From Neospora caninum Liverpool (lineage: Eukaryota; Apicomplexa; Conoidasida; Eucoccidiorida; Sarcocystidae): 64,000 bases of DNA. This document shows, piece after piece, positions 47,560 to 61,374 of this stretch. The stretch is taken from positions 1,798,001 to 1,862,000 of the forward strand of contig NC_018386.1 in the NCBI RefSeq assembly GCF_000208865.1, read 5' to 3'. Position 1 is the first letter of the stretch, and each line of letters opens with the position of its first letter. The position numbers and the translations under genes were made by a program. The notes beneath the pieces are model-generated. The model was not told where the DNA came from, made no database searches, and saw nothing but the letters and a program-made list of their open reading frames with translations.

Positions 47560-50500
47560 CTGCACAGTTCACGAAGGCGACACACATCACGCCTGGCCAC
47601 ACAGGCTTTCGATGAAGACAGCTAGCCTCTCGGCGAAGCATCCCACTGGACAGGACACACTTGGCGCGGCACGAGAGCCCACGTCAAAGGGCAGCGGCAG
47701 CTTCGGTCTGGGTTCGTTCGAATCGTGTGAAAAAACGTTAAGCTGTGTGGTCAGCAAGCATGCAGCTGGCGAAGTCAATCTCGCCATATACTCCGTTTTC
47801 AGTGAAAGACGCCACCTCCGTGCAATTCACAACAACGAACTGTAGCAAGGCGCCTTGCGTCGAGGTGTGGACACTGCATTGGTCGCTTTCGATGCATGCA
47901 CGAAGACGAATGGACACCGGAAACCGACACTCCGAAGGCCTATATACTGGAAAATGGGCTTTGCAGCGACACCCCGTGGACTGCGACGAAGGAGTGTATG
48001 AAACGAAAGACATACGCACAGCATGTGCGATAACAAGAGCCTGTACGCGGAATCGAACGACCGCCCTTACGTGTCATGGGCGCTGCGGTATTTCCTCTCC
48101 TCGCAACACCGCACCATGGTGTACAGTTTCTGCAGAATGTCTTGTTCAAGCCTGAGGAGCAGACCAGCCAAGGAAACAGGGAAGCAAATGATACTTCACC
48201 GCGGGATATTGCCGCATCTCCTCGTTGAGGTGAATCAACTGGCGGTCGAGTATGCGTCTCCTTATCCGCCCAACGGTTCCAGCACCAGCCCCTCGGCAGT
48301 CCTCAGACGAGGCAAAGGAGACACATGTGCTGACGAGTGTTCATCGAACACGCACAAGCGTTTTCTCACTCTCTGTGACGCAGCTTTCTGAGCAGAGGTT
48401 TTAAATCCTTTCGGGTCTGTCGCTGGAGGCTCGTCATGAGTTTGCCCTCGGCGTTGTTTTTCTTCTCGTCGGGCCTGGAAAATGCACGCACGAGACGCCC
48501 CTCCGTGTAGCCGCAGTCGCAGGCTCGGGCAGTGCTTACAGATGCGCACTCCTCGCGAGAACGATTATTCCCGTATATACCACGGGGTGCCTCGAAAATG
48601 CAGGATTCCAAAGCAGAGAATCCAGAGCGCCGATGAGAGTTGAGTCGCCACTGAAGCGATCTAAAAACACTTCGATGACAGTGCTTACCTGGCTTTCAGT
48701 TCTGCTTCCCATTCGTGAAGCATCGTCCGAATCCACCGCATGACCCTGGCAACAGCGAGAAGGCAAAAGCGCGTTCGCATGGCCTGTACCGGCAGCCTGG
48801 CCTTTCTGAGCCCTCCTTCGCGTGCTCAGCGTCGCCCTAGAGCGAAGCGCGCAAGTGCCCTCCACAACCCTAAACGCCTCGGGACTGAAACCTGAGACAT
48901 GTCTGCCACTCGCCGACAGACACGCAAAACCGGGTCTGCCGTCATGTCGTGTTTGGCGCCGAGACGCTCAAAGCAGTTCGTCAGCTGACTGGCGCATGCA
49001 GCCTACAGACGCATGCACCCGCCTTCACCGATTGTGTCCCATGTTAGTAGGGCGAAATATCCGATTGAGCAACAAACTGAACCTACACAGTTTCTTTCGA
49101 CTGCCGTTCTTTCTCTTCACCGCGGCCCGCTTCCGCCTCTGAGCCGTCCTCGTCGCTTCCTAAACCCGCCGCGTCCGTCGCGCTTGACTCCGCAGTCGCC
49201 GACTCCTTGCTTCCTCTGGTTCCTGCGTCTTGCGCCTCCGGGGCGCGAGAAGGACTGCCTTCTGGTTGACCCCTGCACGCGGCGTTCTGAGCGCCCTCGC
49301 CCTCTGACTTGGCGTGCGCAGGCGACGATTCCGAACCCGCTCCCACGGATTCCCACTCTCGACTTCGTGGGCGACGTCGCGGGCTGGTGGTTCTCTCTGA
49401 GGCGCGTACACAGGAAAAGAACCCGGTTCCTTCTCTGAGCACTTGGGCGCTCTGGCGTCTTGACAGAGGGTCAGACTTTTGAACGAAACACCAGCAGATC
49501 GAGATCCCATGCCCGGCGGGACCAGCGTAGCGTCGTGCCGCATACTCCAGGACACTACGGCACCCTCTCGCAACTGGAATACGCACACCGGCTAATTCAA
49601 GACGCCCGCATGCAGTTCCCGTCTTGTGTGAGGTTCGTCTGGTGTGGCAGCAGTCTTCAGCAAACGCCAGGCGGAGGGAAACAGACGCGCGCGAATACCT
49701 TTGTGGTTGTCTTCATCCTCTTCATCGTCGTCCTGGGGGTTGAGGAATGCATTCCGTTGTCCCCCCATCAACTCATCCTCATGGTGAAGGAGCTCCAACT
49801 CACACAGCCGGGTGTACCTGACGAAAGAGCAAAGACGTTTTTGAGCGGAAACAACTTTCTTCTACCACAAAAACAGAAACATTAGCTAACAGTCTGTTGG
49901 CGATTCCGTACTGCTTCACGTTTTGGCGGCTGAAAGTGGGGGGAACTGCGGGTTCGAACACACTCCGAGCAAGCGCTGCGCAGCATACCAGAAAGACTGC
50001 GCCCGCTGGTAATTGAGAGGGCTATTTATCTCCCTAGCACAAGCCTAGTGCTGCGAGCTCCGCGACCGTTTCGTGGAAACACGAGCTGAGCACGTGTCCC
50101 CTCTCCGCTCACAAAGCAACTCGCAAATGCTCTCACCGCTGCCAGTCAGTTTCCCCAAAGAGCGTGATCGGTTCCTTCATTTTCCGCAGTTTCTTGACGA
50201 TTTCGTGCTTCGGTAGAGGAGGCTCTGTCTCTTCATCGTCTGCAGGCGCCACCCGCAAACAGAAAGCGACAGCAGGCGATTAGGCGATGCGCCGCTCCTG
50301 CAAATTTTTGTTAATCCCGTTTAGTAGGTGTGACCTCTGCAGCCAGCTCCTCTTGTCGCCGGGTTCCCTCACATCCGCGAGGAATACGAGATGGCGATGG
50401 AGGAGTTGCACAGGCCGTCAGCGTATCATGAAAACTTACTCAGCAACAAGTCGTGCACATCTGCCGCATGGCCAGCGGGCTCCGCCGATTCATCGTCCTT

Positions 50501-51446
50501 CCGTTTCTTCGCTGCCAAGTGCCGAGCGAGTTCCTGGGACACGTAATGCCCACAACGGTCCATGCAGCCAACGTAGTTTTCTGCATGGGGATTTGTGTGC
50601 GAACAATAGGACTATCGGCAACAAAAAACACGAGACTTCTTGGAGACAGTTGCCTCCACAATGCAAGTGCGACGGTAAAGAGTTCAGCAGCATTTATCTT
50701 GTGATCCCTGCATGGATCAAGTATGCAGCAAGAACAAAGACGACTTCCCAGTCTCACCTTCAGCCTCTCATTCTCCTCCCTTTTCCGCTTCTTTTCTTCC
50801 TCAAGGCTTTTCCGCTGCGCCTCCTCGCGAAGCTGCTGTTCAAGCTTTCCCCGCTGAATCCACCGCTGCCCACCCGTAGCCTCCTTCTCCGCTGAGAGAC
50901 AAAACGACAAAGAAGGCGAAAGGATCAGGCGCTGCTCCCTTGCTTCTCTGCTTTTGTATACTGTTCGTGTTGGGGCCCATGCTCTTTTCTCGGATGCCTT
51001 CGGCATAACAGAAAAACAGAGATTCCGCAATCAACCCCGGACTGCCGACAGGATACTAGGCTGAAGTCGACGAGGCAACGCGCAGAGAGAGACACTTGCA
51101 TCGCAGAACGAGAGGAGGATGCAGCAGCAAACATTCTCCTAGTCCAAATCGGCGCTGCAACGTTCCACGACGACCAGTGGAAGATACACTGAAGGCGAAG
51201 GAGAAAGAAAGAGGGAACGGCAAGGAAAGACAAGGCTAACTACACCTGGCGCAACTTCGCTTGTACCCGTTCTTGAATCCGAGCAAGAATTCTTCCGGAT
51301 GACGTTCAAGGGGCTTCACTGAAAGGTAACCGCAATCATCCAACGACTGACGTCGACTAAATAGACCAAGTGAGAGCACCAAAGGCAGCCGACCTACCTG
51401 CAACTGCCTCCTTCTGTTTCGCTATAATATTCTTTAGCAGATCCAT
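47172..51446 (-). CDS. PRP18: Pre-mRNA splicing factor PRP18, 10 exons
   Basis: Exons 51398-51446, 50758-50891, 50440-50533, 50137-50239, 49699-49817, 49087-49396, 48689-48745, 48370-48474, 48071-48151 and 47172-47403 join in phase to 427 aa. The N-terminus MDLLKNIIAKQKE is followed by a Glu/Lys coiled-coil-like stretch. A PRP4-like segment (about 97-127) contains IVKKLRKMKEPITLFGETDW. An acidic, Ser-rich insert (about 155-268) follows. The Prp18 helical domain runs from about 270: RWIRTMLHEWEAELKAR, KDLKPLLRKLRHRELEQDIL, then AIGNAAWPVGVTMVGIH (356-372) and HILNDETTRKYIQ. PRP18 acts at the second step of splicing with Slu7 and the U5 snRNP. Human PRP18 is 342 aa; the extra length is mostly the acidic insert. 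Confidence 0.95.
47526..47558. repeat. TG microsatellite in last PRP18 intron
   Basis: A (TG)n run of about 33 bp lies in the intron between exons 48071-48151 and 47172-47403. Confidence 0.9.
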
Positions 51447-54400
51447 TTTTGAAACGAAGACGGGAAAGCAGGAGAGGTGAATGACGAAGGACCGCAGTAG
51501 CTTGACACCCGTTGTATTTGATCGCCTCTTGGTTCAAACGACCTCAGCCCCGCGTATCTCTTCAAGGCAACGGGCTCCGCAACTCGGGGTTCTCTGTTTT
51601 TCCGTGTCGCAGAACCTAGAGTCAAAGCAAAGTGAAGCGAAAAGACGGGAGACGGAAAAAAAGATACCCTAAGCACCACGGGGTGTCTTGGACCGTTAGA
51701 TGTGCCAGAAAACCATCAGAGAAACCACCTTTTGACGTATGTATTGTGGACCCAAGGTTGAGGACGATAAAGTGCATGTAGGCGTATAGATAAGCAAATG
51801 TTCAAGGCTATATATCAAGTTGCGGAACTACAAGTTCGAGAAATCGGGGGAGAACGGGACGAACCAACAGGAAAAAGATTCGTTGATGGCACGTTAAACC
51901 TGCAGGCGTATGTGATGGAAGTGCGGAAGGACGCAGAAGAAACCAGACCAAGGCATCGCAAACTCCTGGGAAATATGTGAATTTAGCTGGAACAAACGGC
52001 AGGTAGCCGACTGGCTGAACGGGATGCTCGAAACTGCTCAGGGAAAACAGATTTGGGGAGAGGCACGCAACGCTAGGATCGCGAGAATGCAGCATGAATT
52101 TGTCGAAGTGATGCGTCAAGGACTACGGCGCCAAAAACCTGCCCACGCTGAGGGAAAAGTGACCAATTTGTGGCAGGGATGAGAAGACACGAGCTCTTCA
52201 CACGGGCGAAAAACTCCGGACGCAGCGACGTGAAAGACGGCCTTGCCGATTTCGCCATTTCACGTGGGCGGCATTGAGCGAAAACAACAGGAAGAGTGGC
52301 AGGATCCAGTCTGAAATGGAATGGACAGTTGGGGCAAATCCTAAGTGGAGGTCCACCAGGAAATAAATTGGTTTCGAGTCAGAAAAGGTGATTCCATTTC
52401 TGCTCTTCCGCGCATGCAGTGGCGAGCGCATGCAACCCAACTGTGAAGAACTGATGTAATGGGAAAAAGGGGCTGAACCATACGCAGGATCTTACCTCCC
52501 GTAAATGATTTATACGTTTATGTATTTACACAACCTTATGGGGGTTTTGTCTTAGTACGTAACTGCTGGGGGTCCGAGATCCGAATCACATCACCACGTT
52601 GTTGAAGAGGTCTCAAAAAGCGGTCGTCAGAAGTTGCCGAAAGGGTATGTTGTGAAACTTGCTTTTACAACCGGTCGATTGTGCACTCACGCCTGAAGAA
52701 GGACGGAAAGGGAAGTTTCACCCCTCACCATTAACATATCTGCTCAGGGAAGGGTATTCGGGAAAAAGAGAGCAAGTAGACGTCTGCGGTGGTCTGCCTC
52801 TACTTTTTTCGGTCGAAGCACACATTCACACTTGCACGGTACCATCAGCGCGTAGGTGGTTGCATAGGAAAAAAACCACGTAACACAAAGGCCCTGGACA
52901 AAACTTGTATTCGCGGAGGAACCAAATACAGTAACGGGCTTGTTAGCGGATGTGCACCACCGCTGGCTGTATCAAGGAAACATGCGGTCTTGAAAACAGT
53001 CAGCACTGAAAATCACATAACCATTGCCGCAGTGGTTACGCTGCCCAAGGCAAGCAGCTGGTAACATTCCCGGATATGTCCTCGGCGGGGACGAATGCAT
53101 CCGTCCCCCGCATGATAAGGCGCTTGCTGCAGTGCTGACACTTGTAGCGGTCGACACAGCTGCACAATGACAAAAAAGACGAATGCATCACGTTCCTAAA
53201 GTGGGACTAACGGACATTCGAAAGGACGCCAAAAACTATCACAGTGTTTTGAATTCTTTTTCCTAGAGTAGAAGCACCAGGAGTACGTGAGACCGGAGAA
53301 ATTTTTATTGGAGTGCGCTGAACTGTAAGCATGCCTGGCCATAAATCCCAAAGAGGAATGCGAGAAGCCAGGGCGGAACCACCCGAAGAAATTTTGACTG
53401 GACAAAGGAGGTATGATGTGTGCAGCATATTTTAGATGGAAAACGCATTTGATCTACTGGTCATACAGACACACAGGATGAGAAACGGACATAGTTCCGA
53501 AGACTTGGCCTTTCTCAGACTTTTACGACTTCATGTTACGGCTTAGGCGTCCATGGTTTGAAGGGTTATTACGGTTTAGGGTATGTACGCCAACTAGAGT
53601 TCCGGCAGAACTATCGACGCAGCCCCGCTTGCTCGTCTCCCCCGCAGTTTTGCTGACACACTCAGGGGGCATTCCGGATCCCGTGAGACTGCCCTTTTAC
53701 GAAAAAGTCCTCACTTTAAAGGCGAGGATGAGGTGATGATGGAGTGATACGCAATCCCATGAGGATGGCTTGGCCATTAGAGTGTGCATGGCTCGCTCTC
53801 ATCCGAATGAGTGTTGGATACACGCAATTCATCGTACGCCCTGACCGGCCTGTCCCGAGCACGCTTCTAAAAGAAGAGGTATGTGCCACATGAACCCAAG
53901 CGGGGGTTCAAGGATGTATTGTTAGCAAGTGTTCATTGTAGTGTCGGTCCGGATATAGGTCTCGCTGCCTGAGAAACATGCTGCTGTTGAAAGCTCTAGT
54001 GCGCAATTATGAGTCAGTTGAACATTCCACCGTAGCGTGCCGCAGCGCATATTTCTGTATGTGCCCTGGGCCGGATAGGTCAGCCAGGTTCGCCATCAAA
54101 CACCACACTGAATATGGCGGTCCACGTTCCTCTACTTTACTCAGATTGTCAGCATGCTCCGATTAGCTAGGCGTGGTTATTTCGACTACCATCTCTATGT
54201 ATCTTCCTTTGAACGAAGGCCTCAGATCGGACACGTGCCCTTGATACTTAACATCAGATGTCTCCTGCTTTGCACAGACAAGACTCTCTCTCCCGAAGGC
54301 GACTTCGCTGCTACATAACTCAGAAAATCGCTTTTTATCATATGTGGCACAGTGACAAATTCTACCGCCCTTCCAAGGCAAATGGACAACTAGTATCCGA

Positions 54401-57400
54401 GGGGTGCCGTATATGGGATATGTCTCGTATTTTGGTTAGTCGGATATGGTGGCTCTCCGTGGAAAATAATCATTTGACGATAGCTGACGCAGCGGCAGCC
54501 TGACGTGCTTCCTGCAACTCACCTTGGCTGCTTTGCCCCGGCAATAGATTTCGCTTCAGGTTTTGTCCTTTCCGGAAGCGGCTCTCGTGCTGATTGCGCC
54601 TCGACGGTACGGGGTCCGCCATTTAGCAAACAACTCAAGCGATTTGTGCATTGCCGGACTTACTCACTGTCGTTGCTGCACAGCCTGCGGCTTCGGGGCG
54701 AGATAGGTTGCCTACTGTTCGGCTGCTGAGGTCACCGAGTACAAGAGGGCTCTCACGAAGACAAACGCAACATGACTCAGGTTGTTACCAGACGAGAGTC
54801 AAAGCTTCTCCACATGGACTTCCCCCGGAAGTGATAGGTCACCTCAGTAGTGATTACGAGTCACATAAGCAATTCGGTCTTTGCATGTATTTCACCGATT
54901 GCTCTGCTCAGGTAAGAAGCTCCCTCCTGTCTGTCACACCGTTTTCACACGTTGTGGGTCTGCATCCTTTCCTAGTCAAGCATGAAGCCTTTGTTATGGG
55001 CGGCACGCCAATTTGTTGCTGTCGAGGTCACTTTGCTTGCCCTAGCATAACATATAGCCTCGCGCAATGCGTTAGTACCGTTTGGCGGCCTGGTAACGAA
55101 CCAACGATCGGGCGGCACGATCAACGAGCAGCAGTATAAGGAAGTCTTCTGGCACACAAGGTGCAGATTTTTCCTAGTCCCCCTTGGCGGGTACGTTAAC
55201 GTGAGAGCGAGCGACGCTGTGCTCTTACATGGCCGATTTCCTCCTTTTTGGAACGAGGTGCACAGCATGATTTGAGCGGGCTTTCTCTGGGTAGTGAAGA
55301 CCTGCGGTTTCCATACGAACATGAAACACGGTTGCGCGAGACATTGTAGAACACGTCAAGAATGTCTACCCTGGCGAAGAGTCTGGAAGTCCTACCATCA
55401 GAGACAGAAGCAACAACACTCATAATTTTTTTGACATGGATATTGCCCGTCCGCTTCCCTCCTGAGGACTGCGCTTCTTACGGGAGGACGGAAGGCATGA
55501 GAATCTTTCACGTATCCTATGGTAAAGTCCTCAAAGACATAGTGACTCCGCACGTATGCATGCATCCGAATCGTCCTTCTACCCCCTGTCAGATGTTCTC
55601 AACTTTTTTTTTTCGTCTCATGGCAACGTGACTACCTCCAGCGCATCGGGCGCCATCACATGTTACCCGCTAATAAAAGCTTGTTCTGCTCTCTGCTGTC
55701 AAAGTTATGGTACCCTGGACATTTGTTTGTAGTTGTCGTTGACTGGAGGATACAAGCAAACTCGTAGAGCAGCCATGGGTACTTTCGAAAAGGTTTCATT
55801 GTAGGCGAAGCTTTGTAGCTGAGAGCGCTGTCGCCGTGCATCCTAAGTAGGCCTCAGGTGATTCATGTTTTCTGGCAACTGGTGCTCTTCGACTCGTATC
55901 AACACCCAAGGACCGCAGAAGTCGTGACTGATTCCAGCTCATAGCTGCACGAAATAGGCATAGTAGGCAAGTTTTTCAGAGAAAGAGTTAGTTCTTCATC
56001 GCTGTCTGTCAGTGTGAGTGGGTTGAATGGGAGATGAATGCACACATCTCCATCTTGGGCACACAGACGATTGCTTTGTCATCATGCGGAAGCCGGCCAT
56101 GACAGCAGCTGACTTTTGTGACATCGAACAGCATTTTCGCTCCCTATCACGCCAGTGTCGGCCCTCACACACAGCAGCTCGGTTTAAAATGGGCGATCGG
56201 CTCGATGTGGATGCGTCGCTCCTGGCTATGCAGATGTCCTGGCGACCCAAGTGATCGACTAAACCTGTTCTCGTGCTGTTTCTCGTATATCTGAGGGCGT
56301 GGTCATCTGTTGTACACCTGCAACAGACGTTGGAATCGGGTATTCGCATTGCTTTCACAGTGTGACGTCCCGCAACACAGACGAAGCCTATTGCAACGTT
56401 AACCGGCTTGCCCATCTGCTTGCGTCTCTACGCGCGCCTCCCCACTCGACCGAATGTGGTGGATGGATGTTGGCAGTTGAGGTAACTTCGGGGTGGAGGA
56501 CACATGTGAAGGGCGGCTTATGGAAGCCGAATGCATTCAGCGTAAAATTGAAATGTCATGAGATCGCTATTGACAGAGAAAACGAATAGAACAGCAGCGC
56601 TGAACGCGGTTCATGTGGTCTTGCGCACAACCCTTAGGTGTATCTGTCGTTCATAGTATTGCCATATCTGACCGGACGTATTCGAAACAGAACCTGCCAA
56701 GGCAAACACAAAAAGATAGCCATTTTTGGCACTGTAGTCAGCGCTGCCAGCAGGTGTGGAACGCATTTGGCACACTGCAGTCACGGCCTGCGGCAGTACG
56801 CCTGACGCAAAGCGACCGCAGACACCCTTTTGCCTCGTATGGGCATGCTGGGTCACCAATGGCCAGTCTATAATTTTCGCTTGATTGCAGCATTCGCGGC
56901 CAATTTTAAGACCCTAAGGCGTATGAGCGACAACGAAACGGTGATTGGTGGACTTCCTTATACGACGCTCCAGTGCAACGCGCGTTTCTTGGCCGTTGCA
57001 GGGCTGTTTTTCAGTTGCAAGTGGGGGACCGTGGTAGGGGGGGGGGGGTGGGCGGCGTCACGTGAACCTGCAGGGAACAAACCCACGCACTTGCAGGATC
57101 CCCTTCATACGTTAGAGTTTGAGAAAAGGATATTTTTCTTCTTGCGCATAGCTACAGGCCGCTGCATTGACCCGCCACAAATATCGTGCTGCTGCACATC
57201 TGCCTGTCCTCGCGCGGTGCCTAGCTGCTGGCATGCTCTACTCTCGTCGATTCGATGCCTGGGAAATGGCCGCCCGTCCGCGCTTACCATTCTTTCCAAT
57301 CGCCTTGTCGGGCCTCTTGGCAGGAACCTGTGTGTTGAGGGTTAACAGAACAATTTGCCTTCGTCCGGACACGCTGTGGTGACGTTGGGAACTGGACAGT

Positions 57401-57946
57401 ACAGAGATCGCTGTCCACCTGTGTGATCCGACGCTGTTGTGGGAGCTCCCTGTTCTGACGGCACCCACAAGCATCGCCGTGTGCTAGTTGCATTTTGCTA
57501 TTTTCGCTTCGGTGGGGCGCGAGACACCTGCTTTAAAACAATCCTAGTTTTGACTTGGATGTGGTTGTTTATCAGGTATGATTCACCGTGCAGCAGCCCT
57601 CTGATGTTTCCGAGTTGTTGTCGACCCGTGCCTGCCTGCCAGACAAATTGGTATCTTGATCGGCACGAGCCGGACGTACTGCGACCACCGCCGAATAGAG
57701 GGGGGCACAATATCGATTTCTCGTTTGGTGTCGGCTGTTCCTTTGGTTTCCTCACCCGTTTGCTTTCGACATGGGAACGCTTCCATTGTAATCGAAAGCA
57801 GAGACAAGGCAAAACGGATCTTGCCACGAGTACGTTCGTTTTTTTTATCCGACAACACGCGCGTCGTGGACCGTGCCGGCGGCTCTCTCGCCCCATGCCA
57901 CGCGGGGACCGCAAGCTTGGCTGTTGCCTGTTTCCCTATAATTAAG
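51447..57946. other. Gene-poor region
   Basis: A 6.5-kb stretch without a supportable gene. Composition is less GC-rich than the genic part, and ORFs are short and lack conserved motifs or convincing splice partners. The PRP18 promoter must lie at its left edge. Lineage-specific exons without recognisable motifs could be missed here. Confidence 0.5.
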
Positions 57947-58783
57947 ATGAAAGTGAATCAGTCTTCGGTGGCCACTCTGGCCGCTTTTGTCATTTCTTCG
58001 TGCTCTCTGGGCTGCTCGTGTAATGGGAGTCCAGCACTTGCGACAGCGGCTGTGGATTTCGTACCAGCTATCAGCAGCCAGGCTAATGGCAGCAACGCGG
58101 CAGCGATGGTCTCCGGAACAGCCATACCGGGCGAAGCGGATCAGCAACACACACAAGTTGTTTTTCCTGTAAAGAGGTCGAGGAGGTACGGATTACCTGC
58201 TGAGATCTGATGCCGACCTGTGTCAACCCAGGAACTGAGAGGGGGCCACGAAGTTCGCTACAGTGGGAGAACCTCGCAGGATTCCCAACTACAGGAGGGA
58301 CAGCCATGATGAGCTTCGGTCGCGCTTGGCGTCTCTCTTGCGAAGCGCCGTCCGTTGAAGTCGAAACCTAATGCCATTATCGGCGACCAAAAGCAATACT
58401 TCTTGTCAAATGCTGATTTTTTGACAGCTTAGATGCGCACTGCTATTTCCTCAGTTCCAGCACTGCTCCATTCGTACACAACCTACCAAGGATTACCAGA
58501 CAACATGTGTGTCTGCCTGTTGCACTGCAGAAGTAACCCCGCCATCGGAAAAACGATGGCGTCACGTCGTGCGGAAAAAAGGATTGCGGCCACGGTGGGC
58601 CTTTTAATGACAGCAGTCGCAGGACTACTGTTGGCTTCTGTGAAGCTACAGCAGTGCCGACAAGCGCTCCGGCAAAAAACCCGTGGCGAAACTGAAGGAA
58701 ATACAAGACGGAGACTCGCAGAAGGCGGCAATGACGACGAAAAATGTGTAAGCATGGCTCCCGCAAGAACAGGATGTCGCTAG
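57947..58783 (+). CDS. Small secreted single-pass protein with RRLAE motif, dense-granule-like, 2 exons
   Basis: Exons 57947-58185 (donor GAGGAG/GTACGG) and 58531-58783 (acceptor CACTGCAG) join in phase to 163 aa. The N-terminus begins MKVNQ with a hydrophobic stretch (about 8-25), a classic signal peptide. Residues 30-79 are Ala/Ser/Gly-rich and disordered. A second hydrophobic helix spans about 98-117, with basic residues before it. RRLAE (140-144) matches the RRLxx motif cut by the Golgi protease ASP5 in Toxoplasma, and the tail is Asp/Glu-rich. Signal peptide, one membrane helix and such a motif are typical of dense-granule proteins exported to the vacuole or host cell. There is no homology I recognise. 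It is the only supported gene in the gene-poor right end. Confidence 0.5.
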
Positions 58784-61150
58784 TGTGCCTGTCATGTTCA
58801 TTAAGGGTCCATTTTTAGGGTCGGCCTCATCAACTCTACACAGTTGGTATCGTCGACATTACGCACCTCGGCATCAATTCGGCAGTCACATTCCAGATCA
58901 GCTAGGATCCAAGGATACATCTCACTATTGTGGCTTTCTTCCCAGTCACGATCATAGCCCGTAAAAGCACGTTCTCTTCACAACGCGCTAGTGTGTGGCT
59001 TCTCGCAGTTCGGTGTTTCATGGACAGCAAATTCCCCATCAAAATCACATCTACATAGCTGTCAACGGAGCAGGACAAAACTGCCGACAGGTGTTAATTC
59101 GGATGCTGAATGACGCCAATGCGTCTGGATCCCCGAGGCTACACAAAAGCTGCTTGAAAACACATCGAGGCGCACCGCCACTGTTCCTTGTACCAACGGT
59201 TGTCGGTGGTGAAAGTGATAACTAGGTCATATACCCGGAGCCCTGCCGATTGGTGCCTCTTCGCCTACCTCAGGAGCACCATGTACTGCTCCTGAGTTGA
59301 ATAGCTTCAGGCGGTTGGGTTGCGCTAGAAGGTGACAAGGGCGAGCGAGTCAGCCTGGAGACTCGTGAAGAGTGTAACGCGTCGACGGGGGTTATGGTTC
59401 TTTATGGTCGCGCGGCAGAAGTCAGTGATGGTGCCCGGTAGTGTGACATGTTGCGTCTGTATCACCAAAGTGGAGCCATCTGCGAAATCCCCTGGGGTTG
59501 GCGGGGGGATTCTCTCAGGTACTAGCTGTCTCGCATGCGTTCTTGCCGTGGCGCGGCCTGCTTCCCCAGCTCGAGGACGTATGTATGGGAGGCAGGGCAG
59601 CTGTTTGAGGCAGCCTGACGGCAGGTCACGCAGTTCGTAGGAGAGCACTCCATCAGGCGGTTTGCGTTGTCGTGCGACTTATGTAAAATGTCTCATGGGT
59701 TCCCCATTGTTGCATGATAGTGCAGAAGACAGGATGAATGCAGTGGGATGGGTGTGGTGTTAAAGCGTTTTGTGCGGACGATGCCGGTATCGACCAGGCG
59801 CCACGTTTCTTGGGGCGTCACAACTGTATGCTTACGCAAGTTTGATTGCTCCGTTTTCCCTCGCCGTTGGCTCGTTTCTGCGCTTCCCAATCCCGTGCTC
59901 GCCTGCGGAGCAGGCATAGTAGCAGGGCGACGTGGCAGCGCGTCAGCCGTCTCTCGTCACGAGCTTCGCGGAGTGTCTCATGGGAGTTGGTAGTCTGCCA
60001 GGTGATGCTGAATACAGCGAATGGCGGGAGAGAAGCATGTCAGTGCGGACTTGAGGTCGGTTCAAGAGCAACTGATATTAAATTCATCGAATGGAGTGGT
60101 GGCAAGGGAAGCACTGGAGAGCCAACATTTTGCGGATCCTGGTCAGCTTGAGCACAGGCGCCTTGTTACTTGCGGTCATGAAAAGGTGAGAAGCGCGTCG
60201 AAGGTCTGCAACAATTGTGCTTTTTCTCGGTACGGTTGCACCCTGTGTGGTTGTTGGATATGTGTTGTGTCGATGGTGCGAGTCGAGGAATCAGGCGCCT
60301 CCTGTTCGAGTCGAGCTCGTGAAGGGACGTGTGGTTGGCGGTCGCAAGACTCCTGTCACGGGTATTCTGATGATGTTTGGCCTTGCTATACAGGCTGTAG
60401 GGACACATGATGGAGGGCGTCTGTCTACGTTGCGTAGACGCTTATGAGCGAGCGGGTGATACAGGGGTGTCAGGAGGGCTGCCGCCTTGACGAGAGAGCG
60501 GAGGGAGGGAGCAGATTCCAGCTCCTGCTCGATAGGGTGTGCAGCAGGCAGAACACTGTGTGTAGGGAACTGGCTAGGCGTATACAATTTTTTGGGAGAC
60601 TCGCATGGAGTTTGAAATTGCTGCGCTGGTGTTGATCTCGAATGCGAGTTGGCGTATAAACTCGACGGCCTTGGTGAGCGGCGGGCTGTTGTCGTTACGG
60701 GAGCGGCAGGGCGGTGACATGGGGAGATGCATTGCTACTGGACAGCGTGTACATCGACGTCAGGTCTCACCCAGCGCGTGGGAATACGTCTGATGACCTA
60801 AGAGTAGGACACGAGACGGCTCCCCGACGCCAGCAAGCCGTGACTCGCTGCCAACCTTTTCAGACGCGCACGGATGTGGTTACAGTGTGGCCTCTCAGGC
60901 TCCTTCCTCTGTTTTTTTACGGGTCAGAAAAAGGCTGTAGGTATCCGGGTATTGGGGGGGGGGGGGGGGCGAATCCGGAATTCGATCCCGTTCCTTGCCA
61001 AAGTTGGCAAACAGCATGCGAGTGGGACCAGCGACAAGGGAGGAATGTGATTGCTTGGCGGAACATGAGGTACGGCTTCAGGATCAGCTGCGGCAAATGA
61101 CGTTGTGACAGGAAGTCGAGGTTTTAGCTCCCGCGCTACAATCCCCTGAA
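58784..61150. other. Gene-poor region before the terminal repeats
   Basis: No supported gene. ORFs up to about 107 codons occur on both strands at 59325-59648 without recognisable features. A G16 run lies at 60954-60969. Confidence 0.5.
60954..60969. repeat. Poly-G tract
   Basis: A run of 16 G (plus strand) lies just before the first terminal repeat block. Confidence 0.9.
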
Positions 61151-61247
61151 GGCAATTCTCGGTCGGCAAGGGCCACGCTGGGTGGGCGTGCACGGGGCCG
61201 CTTGGTGAAAGTCGCGTGCGGAGTGTACACAGGCTGAAAAAGTGAGC
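61151..61247 (+). repeat. Terminal repeat left block, copy 1
   Basis: 97 bp matching 63904-64000 with two mismatches by eye. It contains TCTCGGTCGGCAAGGGCCAC and GAGTGTACACAGGCTG. A diverged relative lies at about 62740-62840. Confidence 0.9.
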
Positions 61248-61374
61248 AGGAGGGAGGGAGATGCTGCGAATCACACGTGTTGATCGGCACAGGATCCGCG
61301 CCTTGTGTGGGGCCTCATAGGTGGAATCGAGGAAATGTCTGGTGCTGCAAAAAAGTGTGCACACCTCCGCGTCT

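Noticed and set aside
48040..48075. Possible second tRNA (CGGAATCGAACGACC resembles a T arm)
   Set aside because: No matching acceptor, D or anticodon arms are present, and it lies at the edge of a PRP18 exon and intron.
59325..59648. Overlapping ORFs of about 100 codons on both strands
   Set aside because: No conserved motif, splice partner or leader; equal evidence for both strands suggests neither is real.
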